Shown: positions 52,539 to 62,144 of the stretch, in pieces | Layout of the letters: the number at the start of each line of letters is the position of its first letter | How positions within the stretch are numbered: the first letter of the stretch is position 1 | Assembly (NCBI RefSeq): GCF_013307245.1 | Contig: NZ_CP028941.1 | Coordinates: forward strand, 1,364,001 to 1,428,000 | From: Polynucleobacter antarcticus | Lineage (GTDB): Bacteria > Pseudomonadota > Gammaproteobacteria > Burkholderiales > Burkholderiaceae | Direction: 5' to 3' | Length of the DNA stretch: 64,000 nt | Translations under genes and position numbers: made by a program | Notes under the pieces: generated by a model | The model's input: only the letters and a program-made list of their open reading frames with translations | The model's database searches: none | Told to the model about the DNA's origin: nothing

Positions 52539-53339
52539 TCAATCTGACCCAAGAAGACTGAGCTCTTCGTTCGTAAAGCCTGCCTGTTTTCGAGCCTCTA
52601 GATTAAAGGGACCTCTGAGTACTGGGGCACAATATTTTCTAGCAAGCTCTCGGTAGGTTTTGATAGGCGATAAACCATCTTTAGTGCATAAGAAATTAAA
52701 CCATTGATTACCAACTAAAACATGGCTCACTTCATCTCTCAGAATAATATCTAGAATTTCTACAGCCTTATGATCTTTAACCTGCTTAAAGCGATCTCGA
52801 ATTGCAGGAACTGCATCTAGCCCCCTTGCCTCCATCGTTCTAGGCACCAGCGCCATTCTGGCAATGACTTGATCAGATGTTCTCTCGACCATTTCCCATA
52901 AACTATTATGGGCAGGAAGATCACCATAGCGATATCCCATAGACTGCAAATGTTGTTCAATCAAACTGAAATGGTAAGCCTCTTCTTTAGCCACCTTCAG
53001 CCAATCCTCATAATATTGATGGGGCATGTCTTCAAAACGCACTAGTGCATCTAGTGCAAGATTAAGAGCATTGAACTCAATATGCGCAAGGGAGTGAAGT
53101 AATGAGGCTCTTCCCTCAAGAGTTGCCATGGATCTTTTAGGAACTTCTAATGGGGGCACTAATTCAGGCTTTTCAGGGCGCCCAGGAAGCACAAGGTTCT
53201 GAAGATCAAAACGGGCAGCCAGATTTAGCTCCACACGCTGTTGATGATAATCATCAAACAAGCAATTAAGCTGACTCACCTTCTCAGCCGGAGAGGTGAG
53301 TAAGAGAATGTGCAATGCGGATTGTCTTAATTCATGCAT
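52539..53339 (-). CDS. DUF455 ferritin-like protein
   Basis: A 266-residue four-helix protein of the ferritin-like DUF455 family. Possible metal ligands: HIEFNALNLALDALVRFED (about 90-108), EEAYHFSLIEQHL (about 124-136), and LRDEVSHVLVGNQWF (about 208-222), the E-xx-H pattern of diiron proteins. Function is not established; a hydroxylase or oxidase role is possible. First gene of the operon with the radical SAM enzyme, 45 bases upstream of it. Confidence 0.82.
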   Translation of the reverse strand: MHELRQSALHILLLTSPAEKVSQLNCLFDDYHQQRVELNLAARFDLQNLVLPGRPEKPELVPPLEVPKRSMATLEGRASLLHSLAHIEFNALNLALDALVRFEDMPHQYYEDWLKVAKEEAYHFSLIEQHLQSMGYRYGDLPAHNSLWEMVERTSDQVIARMALVPRTMEARGLDAVPAIRDRFKQVKDHKAVEILDIILRDEVSHVLVGNQWFNFLCTKDGLSPIKTYRELARKYCAPVLRGPFNLEARKQAGFTNEELSLLGSD

Positions 53340-53561
53340 CTCAGTATCTAAGCATCTAAGTGTCTATAGCGTTGTAAGAAAAAGAATATCTGACAGGGTA
53401 TGGTTCATGAGATAAAGCGCCTCACCTTAATGGTTGATTTAAGAAAGAGTCTTTTTCCTATTCTTTTGAATATTGTACGCAGGCATTCTTGATGGATTTA
53501 GCATAGCTCATAAAAAAACCCCGCTAGTGCGGGGTTCTTCAATGAGCAATCTGCCCATCTA
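53340..53561. other. intergenic gap with a terminator
   Basis: About 220 bases between the DUF455 gene start and the TRAP permease stop. It contains the terminator described separately at 53511-53536 and must contain the promoter of the DUF455 operon. No gene or RNA is evident. Confidence 0.3.
53511..53536 (-). terminator. intrinsic terminator of the TRAP operon
   Basis: AACCCCGC (53517-53524) pairs with GCGGGGTT (53529-53536) around a four-base loop. Read leftward the stem is followed by a run of seven T, so it is a strong terminator for the TRAP transporter genes, 26 bases after their last stop. Confidence 0.9.
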
Positions 53562-55508
53562 CTACTTGTAAAGCACTGCTGGCAACCATAATCCAATCGC
53601 TGGGAACATATACAAAAGGACGATGGCAAGAACCTGGATGCCCATGAACGGCATCATGCCCAAGAAAATCTGATTCAATGTGACATGCGGAGGCGCAACA
53701 CCTTTGAGGTAGAAGGCAGACATAGCCACTGGGGGTGACAAGAATGCTGTCTGCAAATTCAGCGCAACCAAAAGACCAAAGAACAAGGGATCGATCCCAA
53801 ACTTATCTAGTAAAGGAACGAAAATGGGCATAAAGATCACAATGATCTCAGTCCATTCCAATGGCCAACCTAGTAAGAAAATAATCACTTGAGCCAAAAT
53901 CAAAAACTCTATCGGGCTCAGACCGAGAGAGAGAACCCAATGCTCCACCAAGGTTTGACCGCCAAGCAAAGCAAAAGCTGCAGAGAAAATTGAAGAGCCG
54001 ACAAAGAGCCAGCAGACCATAGCCCCCGTCTTAGCGGTTAAGAAGACCGACTCTTTAATAATTCTGAAGTTCAGCTGCTTGTATGCTGCCGCTAAGATCA
54101 CACCTCCAATTGCCCCAATCGCCGCAGCCTCTGTCGGCGTTGCTAAACCAAAGACGATCGATCCGAGTACGAACAAGATGAGAATAGCTAGAGGGAAGAA
54201 TGACCCTAAGAGCATCTTAAAAATTTCTAGACGTACCCACGTCAAGAGCAAGTAATAAATAGCCAGCATTGCAGCAAAAATCGCCGTCATCACCCAGAAC
54301 CAGGTCGGCGCATCGCGAGGCTCAAGCGCTTTTGCTGCAGCTACTTCTGCTACTTGAACTTGATCTGCGCTCAGTACCGCGGCAGCTACCACTGGTGGCT
54401 TATCTTCTTCAGCCCCTGGAGGCAAAGACAGGCCACCCCTTTTTTCTTCTTCAGCCCCAGGAGGCAACGAGAGGCCGCCACTACTTGACTCAGAGGGAGC
54501 ACTATCAAATCCACTGCCCATCTCTACCAATTCAGAACTAATCGCCTCGAGGGGCGCAGTCACCACTTTATAAATGGAGCCCGTAAACAATACAAATACT
54601 AAGAGCGGCAATAAGGCAATAAACAATGCCTTAAACAACTCCTTAGGTGCAACTGCTACATTGCGCTTACCTTTGAGGGCAATTAATATTGCTGGGATCA
54701 CTTTTTGACTGATCTTTTCACCCAGCTCGGTATAGCTCATCGGTAAAGGCACAATACGCTCTTTAGCCGACAAAGGTGGCATGAGATTTGGTTTAAGTTT
54801 TGCCAGAATAATGACATAGGCTATGTATAAACCCGCCAACATCAAGCCCGGGAAAAATGCACCCGCATAAAGTTGAACTACGGAAACGCCGGCAGTAGCT
54901 CCATACACAATCAATAAGACGGATGGTGGAATCAAAATGCCTAAACAGCCACCAGCAGTAATACACCCAGCAGAAACGCGCGTGTCATACCCTGCTTTTA
55001 ACATTGCAGGCAGGGCCAAGAGACCCATCAAGGTCACCACAGCGCCAACAATACCCGTAGCAGTAGCAAAGATCGCACAAGTAAAGATAGTTGCAACCGC
55101 TAGTGATCCAGGAACGCGGACTAGCGCTAAATGGAGCGAGCGAAATAACTTTTCGATTAAGTTTGCGCGTTCGACCAGGTAACCCATGAACACAAAGAGC
55201 GGAATGGAGATCAACACATCATTAGTCATCACCGCATAAGCGCGTTGCACCATCAATGCTAAGGTGTTATCAAGCGCTAATGCGGGATTCTGAAAGCTAT
55301 ATGAAATAAACGTAAAGATCATACCCATACCCATCAGGGTAAAGGCAGTAGGGAAGCCCAGCATGATGGCAACTACCACCAGGGAGAGCATGAGCAGGCC
55401 CATATGGCCGCTTTCAATATTGCCCCACGGTATTAATACGATGGTGGATATCACCACCAATGCCATGATGATAAAGCCGAATAATAGGTCCTTACGCATT
55501 GAATTCAT
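53562..55508 (-). CDS. TRAP transporter large permease subunit (DctM type) with cytoplasmic or periplasmic insert
   Basis: A 648-residue protein with 12 or more hydrophobic segments. DctM hallmarks: LLMLSLVVVAIMLGFPTAFTLMG, SIPLFVFMGYLVERA, GYDTRVSAGCITAGGCLGILIPPSVLLIVYG, and FGLLVALNLQTAFLSPPVAMSAFYLKGVAP at the end. Canonical DctM is about 430 residues; here an insert (about residues 240-400) includes a low-complexity part with two 14-residue repeats. Overlaps the small permease gene by 17 bases (8 if ATG 55499 is used). Confidence 0.87.
   Translation of the reverse strand: MNSMRKDLLFGFIIMALVVISTIVLIPWGNIESGHMGLLMLSLVVVAIMLGFPTAFTLMGMGMIFTFISYSFQNPALALDNTLALMVQRAYAVMTNDVLISIPLFVFMGYLVERANLIEKLFRSLHLALVRVPGSLAVATIFTCAIFATATGIVGAVVTLMGLLALPAMLKAGYDTRVSAGCITAGGCLGILIPPSVLLIVYGATAGVSVVQLYAGAFFPGLMLAGLYIAYVIILAKLKPNLMPPLSAKERIVPLPMSYTELGEKISQKVIPAILIALKGKRNVAVAPKELFKALFIALLPLLVFVLFTGSIYKVVTAPLEAISSELVEMGSGFDSAPSESSSGGLSLPPGAEEEKRGGLSLPPGAEEDKPPVVAAAVLSADQVQVAEVAAAKALEPRDAPTWFWVMTAIFAAMLAIYYLLLTWVRLEIFKMLLGSFFPLAILILFVLGSIVFGLATPTEAAAIGAIGGVILAAAYKQLNFRIIKESVFLTAKTGAMVCWLFVGSSIFSAAFALLGGQTLVEHWVLSLGLSPIEFLILAQVIIFLLGWPLEWTEIIVIFMPIFVPLLDKFGIDPLFFGLLVALNLQTAFLSPPVAMSAFYLKGVAPPHVTLNQIFLGMMPFMGIQVLAIVLLYMFPAIGLWLPAVLYK
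54396..54479 (-). repeat. two-copy 42-bp tandem repeat within the TRAP large permease
   Basis: Encodes GGLSLPPGAEEEKR followed by GGLSLPPGAEEDKP (residues 344-371). The 42-base unit is repeated in frame with little change, in the hydrophilic insert between membrane segments. Confidence 0.85.
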
Positions 55509-56079
55509 CCTTTGGGTTACTAATCATTTTCTTAAGTGCGCCTACGTCCACCTCTTCCACGTCTTGCTCACGAGAAGGCCATTGGCCCTCTTGGATGCAG
55601 ACAACGCAGCGGAAAATCTCTACGATCCCTTGCAGCAACAAAATAAAACCCGCTAAAGGAATAATGGTTTTAAAGGGGTAGATAGGCGGGCCATCGGCCG
55701 TGATGGAGGAGTGCTCCAAAATTCTCCAAGAATCCCCTGCATACTCAATCCCTGCGTAAGCCAATGCAATTACGCCCGGAATAAAGAAGAGCACATACAA
55801 AATAAGATCAAAAATAGCTTGGGTACGGGGCTGTAAAAAGCCATACAAAATGTCGCCACGAACGTGCCCATTTTTAGACAGGGTATAAGCACCTGCCATC
55901 ATGAACATCGTGCCGTACATCATGATCATGGCATCAAATACCCATGGATGCGGATTATTAAGCGCGTATCGCGAAAAGACCTCAAAACCAATAAGCAATG
56001 TGAGGCCAACAATCAACCAGGCAAAAAACTGGCCGATAAGGGTGGATAAACGATCCACTTGTAAGAATAATTTTTGCAC
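55492..56079 (-). CDS. TRAP transporter small permease subunit (DctQ type)
   Basis: A 195-residue protein with four hydrophobic segments. Features: FEVFSRYALNNPHPWVFDAMIMMYG, the GHVRGDILYG motif after helix two, and PLAGFILLLQGIVEIFRCV near the end, as in DctQ. It pairs with the large permease. The C-terminal tail is longer than usual and charged. Confidence 0.9.
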   Translation of the reverse strand: MQKLFLQVDRLSTLIGQFFAWLIVGLTLLIGFEVFSRYALNNPHPWVFDAMIMMYGTMFMMAGAYTLSKNGHVRGDILYGFLQPRTQAIFDLILYVLFFIPGVIALAYAGIEYAGDSWRILEHSSITADGPPIYPFKTIIPLAGFILLLQGIVEIFRCVVCIQEGQWPSREQDVEEVDVGALKKMISNPKDEFNA

Positions 56080-56112
56080 TATGAATGCTCCGAAGATTTA
56101 AACCATAAATAA

Positions 56113-56138
56113 AGGGTGGCTACTTTCGCAACCACCCT
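56113..56138 (-). terminator. hairpin between TRAP binding-protein and permease genes
   Basis: AGGGTGG (56113-56119) pairs perfectly with CCACCCT (56132-56138). Read leftward it is followed by TTATTTAT. It lies between dctP- and dctQ-type genes and may stabilise the binding-protein mRNA or attenuate readthrough. Confidence 0.55.
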
Positions 56139-56185
56139 ATATTGAGACTAGAGACAACTAGATTGGATCTTAAAAAAGTAGTTGA

Positions 56186-57319
56186 TTATACCTTTTTAGG
56201 AGCGCCTCCAAAATAGTGGTCATAAGCCAATTTACGCGGGGTTGTGCCGTCCAAATCCCAACGTACTGCTTTTTGAGCAAACGCTTTTTGCGAATCTACA
56301 ATCCGCTTAAAGAGTGGGTTTTCAGCTGATTTTTTGGCAACCACATCATCAAACACCTTCAACTGAGCGCGGAGGATGCTATCAGGGGTCTTGTAGAATT
56401 TTACGCCCTGATTTTTTTGCATTTCATCGTAAGCTTTGGTGTAGCGATCCACTGCTTTCCAAGACATATCTGCAGATGAAGCTTCTACGCAGTTATCCAA
56501 AATTGCGCGAAGTTTTGGTGGCAGGCCTCTGTAGACATCGCCGTTAAACATAATTTCAAACTGCTCAGCATTTTGGTGATAGCTTTGCAACATACAGACT
56601 TTGGAAACATCTGGAAAGCCCAATTGACGATCAGATGCCGCATTGTTAAATTCAGCCGCATCGAGTAAGCCACGATCCATCGCAGGAACAATTTCCCCAC
56701 CAGGCAAGGCATTTACAGAAACACCCATGGCGGTAAACATATCGATTGCAATACCCACTGTACGGTACTTCAGGCCTTTCAGATCCTCTGTCTTAGCAAT
56801 TGGTTTTTTAAACCAGCCGAGGGCTTGTGAAGGCATTGGACCGTATACATAAGACTTCACGTTTGCGCCAACGGTCTTGTAGAGCTCTTCGAGGAAGGCC
56901 TGACCGCCGCCGTACTTGTGCCATGAGAGGAGCATATTGGCATCCATACCGAAAGATGGGCCTGATCCCCACAAGGCTAATGCAGAATTTTTACCGTAGT
57001 GATAAGCAAGAACGCCATGGCCACCATCCAAAGTACCTTTGGAAACCGCGTCCAACAAGCCAAAAGCTGGCACTACTGCGCCGGCTGGCAACACTTCAAT
57101 TTTCATTTCGCCGCCAGTCATATCGTTGACCTTAGTAGCAAAATCTACTGCAAATTCATGGAAGATATCTTTCGCAGGCCAAGTGGACTGAAAACGTAAG
57201 GTTTTGACGCCTTGCGCATTAGAAATCATGGGGAAGCTCAGGGCAGCTGCACCAGCAGTACCAGCAGCGGCGTTCTTCAGAAACTTACGACGTGGGACTT
57301 CTTTTTTTATTTCAGACAA
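56186..57319 (-). CDS. TRAP transporter substrate-binding protein (DctP type)
   Basis: A 377-residue periplasmic binding protein with a Tat signal (PRRKFLKNAAAGTAGAAALS, residues 9-28, cleavage near NAQG). The mature protein starts KTLRFQSTWPAKDIFHEFAVDFATKVND and contains GLKYRTVGIAIDMFTAMGVSVNALPGGEIVPAMDRGLLDAAEFNNA, the DctP-like signature typical of the lactate, pyruvate or keto-acid type TRAP proteins. The exact ligand is unknown. Confidence 0.9.
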   Translation of the reverse strand: MSEIKKEVPRRKFLKNAAAGTAGAAALSFPMISNAQGVKTLRFQSTWPAKDIFHEFAVDFATKVNDMTGGEMKIEVLPAGAVVPAFGLLDAVSKGTLDGGHGVLAYHYGKNSALALWGSGPSFGMDANMLLSWHKYGGGQAFLEELYKTVGANVKSYVYGPMPSQALGWFKKPIAKTEDLKGLKYRTVGIAIDMFTAMGVSVNALPGGEIVPAMDRGLLDAAEFNNAASDRQLGFPDVSKVCMLQSYHQNAEQFEIMFNGDVYRGLPPKLRAILDNCVEASSADMSWKAVDRYTKAYDEMQKNQGVKFYKTPDSILRAQLKVFDDVVAKKSAENPLFKRIVDSQKAFAQKAVRWDLDGTTPRKLAYDHYFGGAPKKV

Positions 57320-57615
57320 TTTGTATCTCCTGGTTATAAATATTCACGTACTACGCTAAACACTGAGGGCTTCATTTCATCCAACAGATAAAGTGAACAC
57401 TCAATCTTTTAGAAAAACAGAAAGGTTGGCACCATCACAAGCTACCCCTTTTCACCTTAAAGCATAGATTACATTACTTACAATCCCTATAGGTACTGAT
57501 GGAAACCCTAAGAAAGGGGTACTTATTTAATCCTTTTTTTTATATTGCATCGCAACAATAATATCCGTTATATCTGTTGAGATGCCGAACCAAAGCGCTA
57601 GATCGCCTTTGGTGT
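57320..57615 (-). promoter_or_regulatory. upstream region of the TRAP operon
   Basis: The longest gene-free stretch (296 bases), between guaA and the TRAP binding-protein gene. A 9-bp inverted repeat, TACCCCTTT (57443-57451) and AAAGGGGTA (57513-57521), spans 70 bases. It could hold paired operator half-sites. No regulator gene is adjacent. No gene or clear guaA terminator is visible. Confidence 0.4.
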
Positions 57616-59223
57616 TTATTCCCACTCAATCGTGGCAGGGGGTTTGCCGCTGATGTCATAGACCACCCGATTAATTCCGCGTACTTCATTGATAATACGA
57701 TTTGACACCTTACCCAATAATTCATGGGGTAAATGAGCCCAATGGGCCGTCATAAAGTCTTGGGTCTGTACTGCTCTTAAAGCGACGACGTATTCATACG
57801 TTCTGCCATCACCCATGACACCCACGGATTTGACCGGCAAAAATACAGCGAAGGCCTGACTAGTCAGTTCATACCAAGACTGTTGACTGGTCTCATCGAT
57901 GGTACTGCGCAACTCTTCGATAAAGATTGCATCAGCACGCTGTAATAAATGGGCGAACTCGACTTTGACTTCACCTAAAATCCGCACCCCTAAACCTGGT
58001 CCAGGAAATGGATGGCGATACACCATTTCGCGCGGTAAGCCGAGAGCTACGCCTAACTCACGAACTTCATCTTTGAAGAGTTCACGTAAGGGCTCAAGTA
58101 ATTGGAGGTGCATATCATCGGGCAGTCCGCCAACATTATGGTGACTCTTAATCGTATGCGCGCCCTTCTTACCCTTGCCGGCTGATTCAATCACATCGGG
58201 ATAAATAGTGCCCTGTGCAAGCCATTTTGCATTCTTGATTTTTGCAGATTCACTTTGGAAAATATCCACAAACTCTTTACCGATAATCTTGCGCTTAGCT
58301 TCTGGGTCAGCGATACCTGCCAGCCCAGACATAAATTTCTGCGCAGCGTCTACACGAATCACCTTAACACCCAGGTTCCGTGCAAACATTTCCATTACCA
58401 TGTCACCTTCATTTAAACGCAACAAGCCATGATCCACAAATACACAAGTGAGTTGCTTACCAATCGCCCGATGAATTAATGCTGCAGCCACGCTAGAATC
58501 CACGCCACCTGACAAACCGAGAATGACTTCATCATCACCCACCTGTTTGCGAATATTTTCTACTGCTTCGCTAATGTAGTCCCCCATCACCCAATCGGGT
58601 TTACATCCACAAATCTGATGAACAAAGCGCTCCAAAATAGCAGTGCCCTGAATCGTATGGGTTACCTCGGGATGAAACTGAAATGCATAAAAACGACGCG
58701 CTTCATCTGCCATACCCGCAATCGGACAAGACTCTGTTGACGCCATCAATTTAAATGCGGGAGGTAAGGTGGTGACTGAATCGCCATGACTCATCCACAC
58801 TTTTAAGATGCCATGACCTTCGCTGGTAGAGAGATCCTGAATGCCCGTTAATAAATTCGTATGGCCGTGGGCACGCACTTCTGAGTAGCCAAACTCGCGC
58901 GCTTTACCTAAAGATTCAGCAGAAGCGACTGCGCCACCCAATTGGGTTGCCATGGTTTGCATACCGTAGCAAATTCCCAGAACAGGAACACCTAACTCAA
59001 ATACTATTTGGGGTGCACGTGGGCTATCTGCCTCCGTCACTGAACTAGGGCCACCTGAAAGAATGATGCCCTTACCACCCTGCTCTTGAATAAATTGGCG
59101 AATGAACTGCGGATCGCAATCGTAAGGATGTATTTCTGAATAGACACGCGCATCACGCACGCGTCTTGCAACCAGTTGGGTGACTTGTGAACCAAAGTCG
59201 AGAATCAGTATTTTGTCGTGCAC
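57616..59223 (-). CDS. guaA: GMP synthase (glutamine-hydrolysing)
   Basis: A 535-residue two-domain enzyme. The class I amidotransferase half has Cys85 (GICYGMQ), His184 and Glu186 ([10 protein letters not shown]); the ATP pyrophosphatase P-loop is LSGGVDSS at about 237-244, and the C-terminal dimerisation half ends PPATIEWE. It makes GMP from XMP. Follows guaB by 64 bases in the purine operon. Confidence 0.97.
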   Translation of the reverse strand: MHDKILILDFGSQVTQLVARRVRDARVYSEIHPYDCDPQFIRQFIQEQGGKGIILSGGPSSVTEADSPRAPQIVFELGVPVLGICYGMQTMATQLGGAVASAESLGKAREFGYSEVRAHGHTNLLTGIQDLSTSEGHGILKVWMSHGDSVTTLPPAFKLMASTESCPIAGMADEARRFYAFQFHPEVTHTIQGTAILERFVHQICGCKPDWVMGDYISEAVENIRKQVGDDEVILGLSGGVDSSVAAALIHRAIGKQLTCVFVDHGLLRLNEGDMVMEMFARNLGVKVIRVDAAQKFMSGLAGIADPEAKRKIIGKEFVDIFQSESAKIKNAKWLAQGTIYPDVIESAGKGKKGAHTIKSHHNVGGLPDDMHLQLLEPLRELFKDEVRELGVALGLPREMVYRHPFPGPGLGVRILGEVKVEFAHLLQRADAIFIEELRSTIDETSQQSWYELTSQAFAVFLPVKSVGVMGDGRTYEYVVALRAVQTQDFMTAHWAHLPHELLGKVSNRIINEVRGINRVVYDISGKPPATIEWE

Positions 59224-59287
59224 GAAAGAACCCGTCTTAAATTCAGCTGGTATTTGCTGCTTAAATTTACTTCTTTAAATTTACTTC

Positions 59288-60763
<1,476 letters not shown>

Positions 60764-60780
60764 CTAGTCACAAAAGAAGA

Positions 60781-61155
60781 TTATAGCCTCCTAGCCTTTC
60801 TTCTAGCTGCGGCTGCCTGGAATTTGGCATCCTGGTTCTGGTTTGCCTTCTTGCGGCGCACAGTCTTGGGGTCTATCAGGAGCGGTGAATATAGCTCGAG
60901 GCGATCCCCCTCATAAATAGGGCTATCCCAGTCTTTGCGCTTACCAAATACGCCGAAACAGCCTTTTCTGGCGAGTGTTGGATCTGTGGGGCCTGTGGCA
61001 ATGCCTGCTTTTTGCAGCGCTAATCCGACTGTTGGAGCTTGGGCAGAGTCGATCTTGAAGGTAAAGGGAATCAGGCTAGGCTCACCCAGCCTGGCATCGC
61101 AAATGAAGATGTCGATGGATGTTTTATCTTTTCCGGGCATCAAGCTCTTCGGCAC
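60781..61155 (-). CDS. rnfH: RnfH family ubiquitin-like protein
   Basis: A 124-residue protein of the RnfH/UPF0125 family with the beta-grasp core: IDIFICDARL, QKAGIATG, GVFGKRKDWDSPIYEGDRLELYSPLLIDPKTVRRKKA. It overlaps the RatA-like gene by 32 bases (17 if ATG 61140 is used). RatA-RnfH gene pairs are common in proteobacteria; RnfH function is unclear. Confidence 0.88.
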   Translation of the reverse strand: MPKSLMPGKDKTSIDIFICDARLGEPSLIPFTFKIDSAQAPTVGLALQKAGIATGPTDPTLARKGCFGVFGKRKDWDSPIYEGDRLELYSPLLIDPKTVRRKKANQNQDAKFQAAAARRKARRL

Positions 61156-61564
61156 GCTTCACAAAGCAATCGACAAAGGTACCTGCAATGTGTCCAAAGA
61201 CGGGTCCAATGATCTTATCCAAAAGAGCGCTCTTAAACTCCCAATGCAACTTAAATTCCACCTTACAGGCATCTTCCTGCAGGGGGATAAAGTTCCATTG
61301 GCCAGAAAAATGCTTGAACGGCCCATCGACAAACACCATATCAATGGTTTCCGGGCGATGATTGATATTACGGGTATGAAAGTACTGATTAATACCCTTA
61401 AAGTGGATGCTGATTTTGGCATCTAATATCGTTTCGGTTTGCTCAAAGATCTCCACCCCACCGCACCAGGGTAAGAACTCAGGGTAAAGAGCCACATCAG
61501 TAACAAGCCCATACATCCGGTCTGCGGATTGGCCAATTAAAACGGTCTTATAGACGTCTGCCAT
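61124..61564 (-). CDS. ratA: RatA-like START-domain protein
   Basis: A 146-residue protein of the SRPBCC/START fold: SADRMYGLVTDVALYPEFLPWCGGVEI and EFKLHWEFKSALLDKIIGPVFGHIAGTFVDCFVKRAEEL are the RatA/Coq10-type signature. E. coli RatA was described as a ribosome-associating toxin, while homologues act in ubiquinone binding; role here is unproven. The ATG at 61564 is preferred to an upstream TTG at 61570. Divergent from smpB, only 26 bases apart. Confidence 0.88.
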   Translation of the reverse strand: MADVYKTVLIGQSADRMYGLVTDVALYPEFLPWCGGVEIFEQTETILDAKISIHFKGINQYFHTRNINHRPETIDMVFVDGPFKHFSGQWNFIPLQEDACKVEFKLHWEFKSALLDKIIGPVFGHIAGTFVDCFVKRAEELDARKR

Positions 61565-61590
61565 AATCAATCTTGAGAAGCTAAATAACT

Positions 61591-62043
61591 ATGAGTATCG
61601 TCGATAACAAAAAAGCCTTCTTCGATTATTTTGTCGAGGAACGGTTCGAAGCAGGGCTAGTACTGCAAGGATGGGAGGTCAAAGCCATCCGTGCCGGCCG
61701 CGTGCACGTCAAAGAAGCGTATGTCGTCATCCGTAAGGCGGAGCTATTCCTAATTGGGTGCCACATTACCCCCCTACTTTCCGCATCGACGCATATCGTT
61801 CCCGATAGCACCCGTACCCGCAAGCTGCTTTTAAATGCGATTGAAATCCGTAAACTCATTGGTAAGGTTGAGCAAAAAGGCTATACCCTGGTGCCGCTAA
61901 ATCTCCATTTCTCCAAAGGGAATGTGAAATGTGAAATTGGCCTAGCCCGAGGTAAGAAACAGCACGATAAACGTGCAGCGACCAAAGAAAGAGAATGGGA
62001 AGTGCAAAAAGGCCGAATTGCTCGGGGCGATCTCAATGCCTGA
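61591..62043 (+). CDS. smpB: SsrA-binding protein
   Basis: A 150-residue tmRNA-binding protein: [40 protein letters not shown] at the start and [29 protein letters not shown] at the end. It brings tmRNA to stalled ribosomes. No ssrA RNA gene is visible in the window. Followed by a 101-base gap with a short TGCAC/GTGCA stem (62055-62071). Confidence 0.97.
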   Translation: MSIVDNKKAFFDYFVEERFEAGLVLQGWEVKAIRAGRVHVKEAYVVIRKAELFLIGCHITPLLSASTHIVPDSTRTRKLLLNAIEIRKLIGKVEQKGYTLVPLNLHFSKGNVKCEIGLARGKKQHDKRAATKEREWEVQKGRIARGDLNA

Positions 62044-62144
62044 TAGATCACTCATGCACTATTTAGGTGCATAAAGAAGCGATTAAGCACCAAGCTACAC
62101 CATATTTAAATCAAAAGTAGCACCCCAAGCATTAGTTTAGAAGG

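Noticed and set aside
57420..57445. Sigma-54 promoter (TGGCAC) upstream of the TRAP operon
   Set aside because: The TGGCAC is not followed by TTGCA/T at the proper spacing and points away from the gene start.
60935..61426. Rightward 163-codon frame opposite RnfH and RatA
   Set aside because: Shadow of two recognised genes on the other strand; no ribosome site or family match.
62044..62144. ssrA (tmRNA) gene next to smpB
   Set aside because: The gap is only 101 bases and has no tRNA-like ends; just a short stem is visible.
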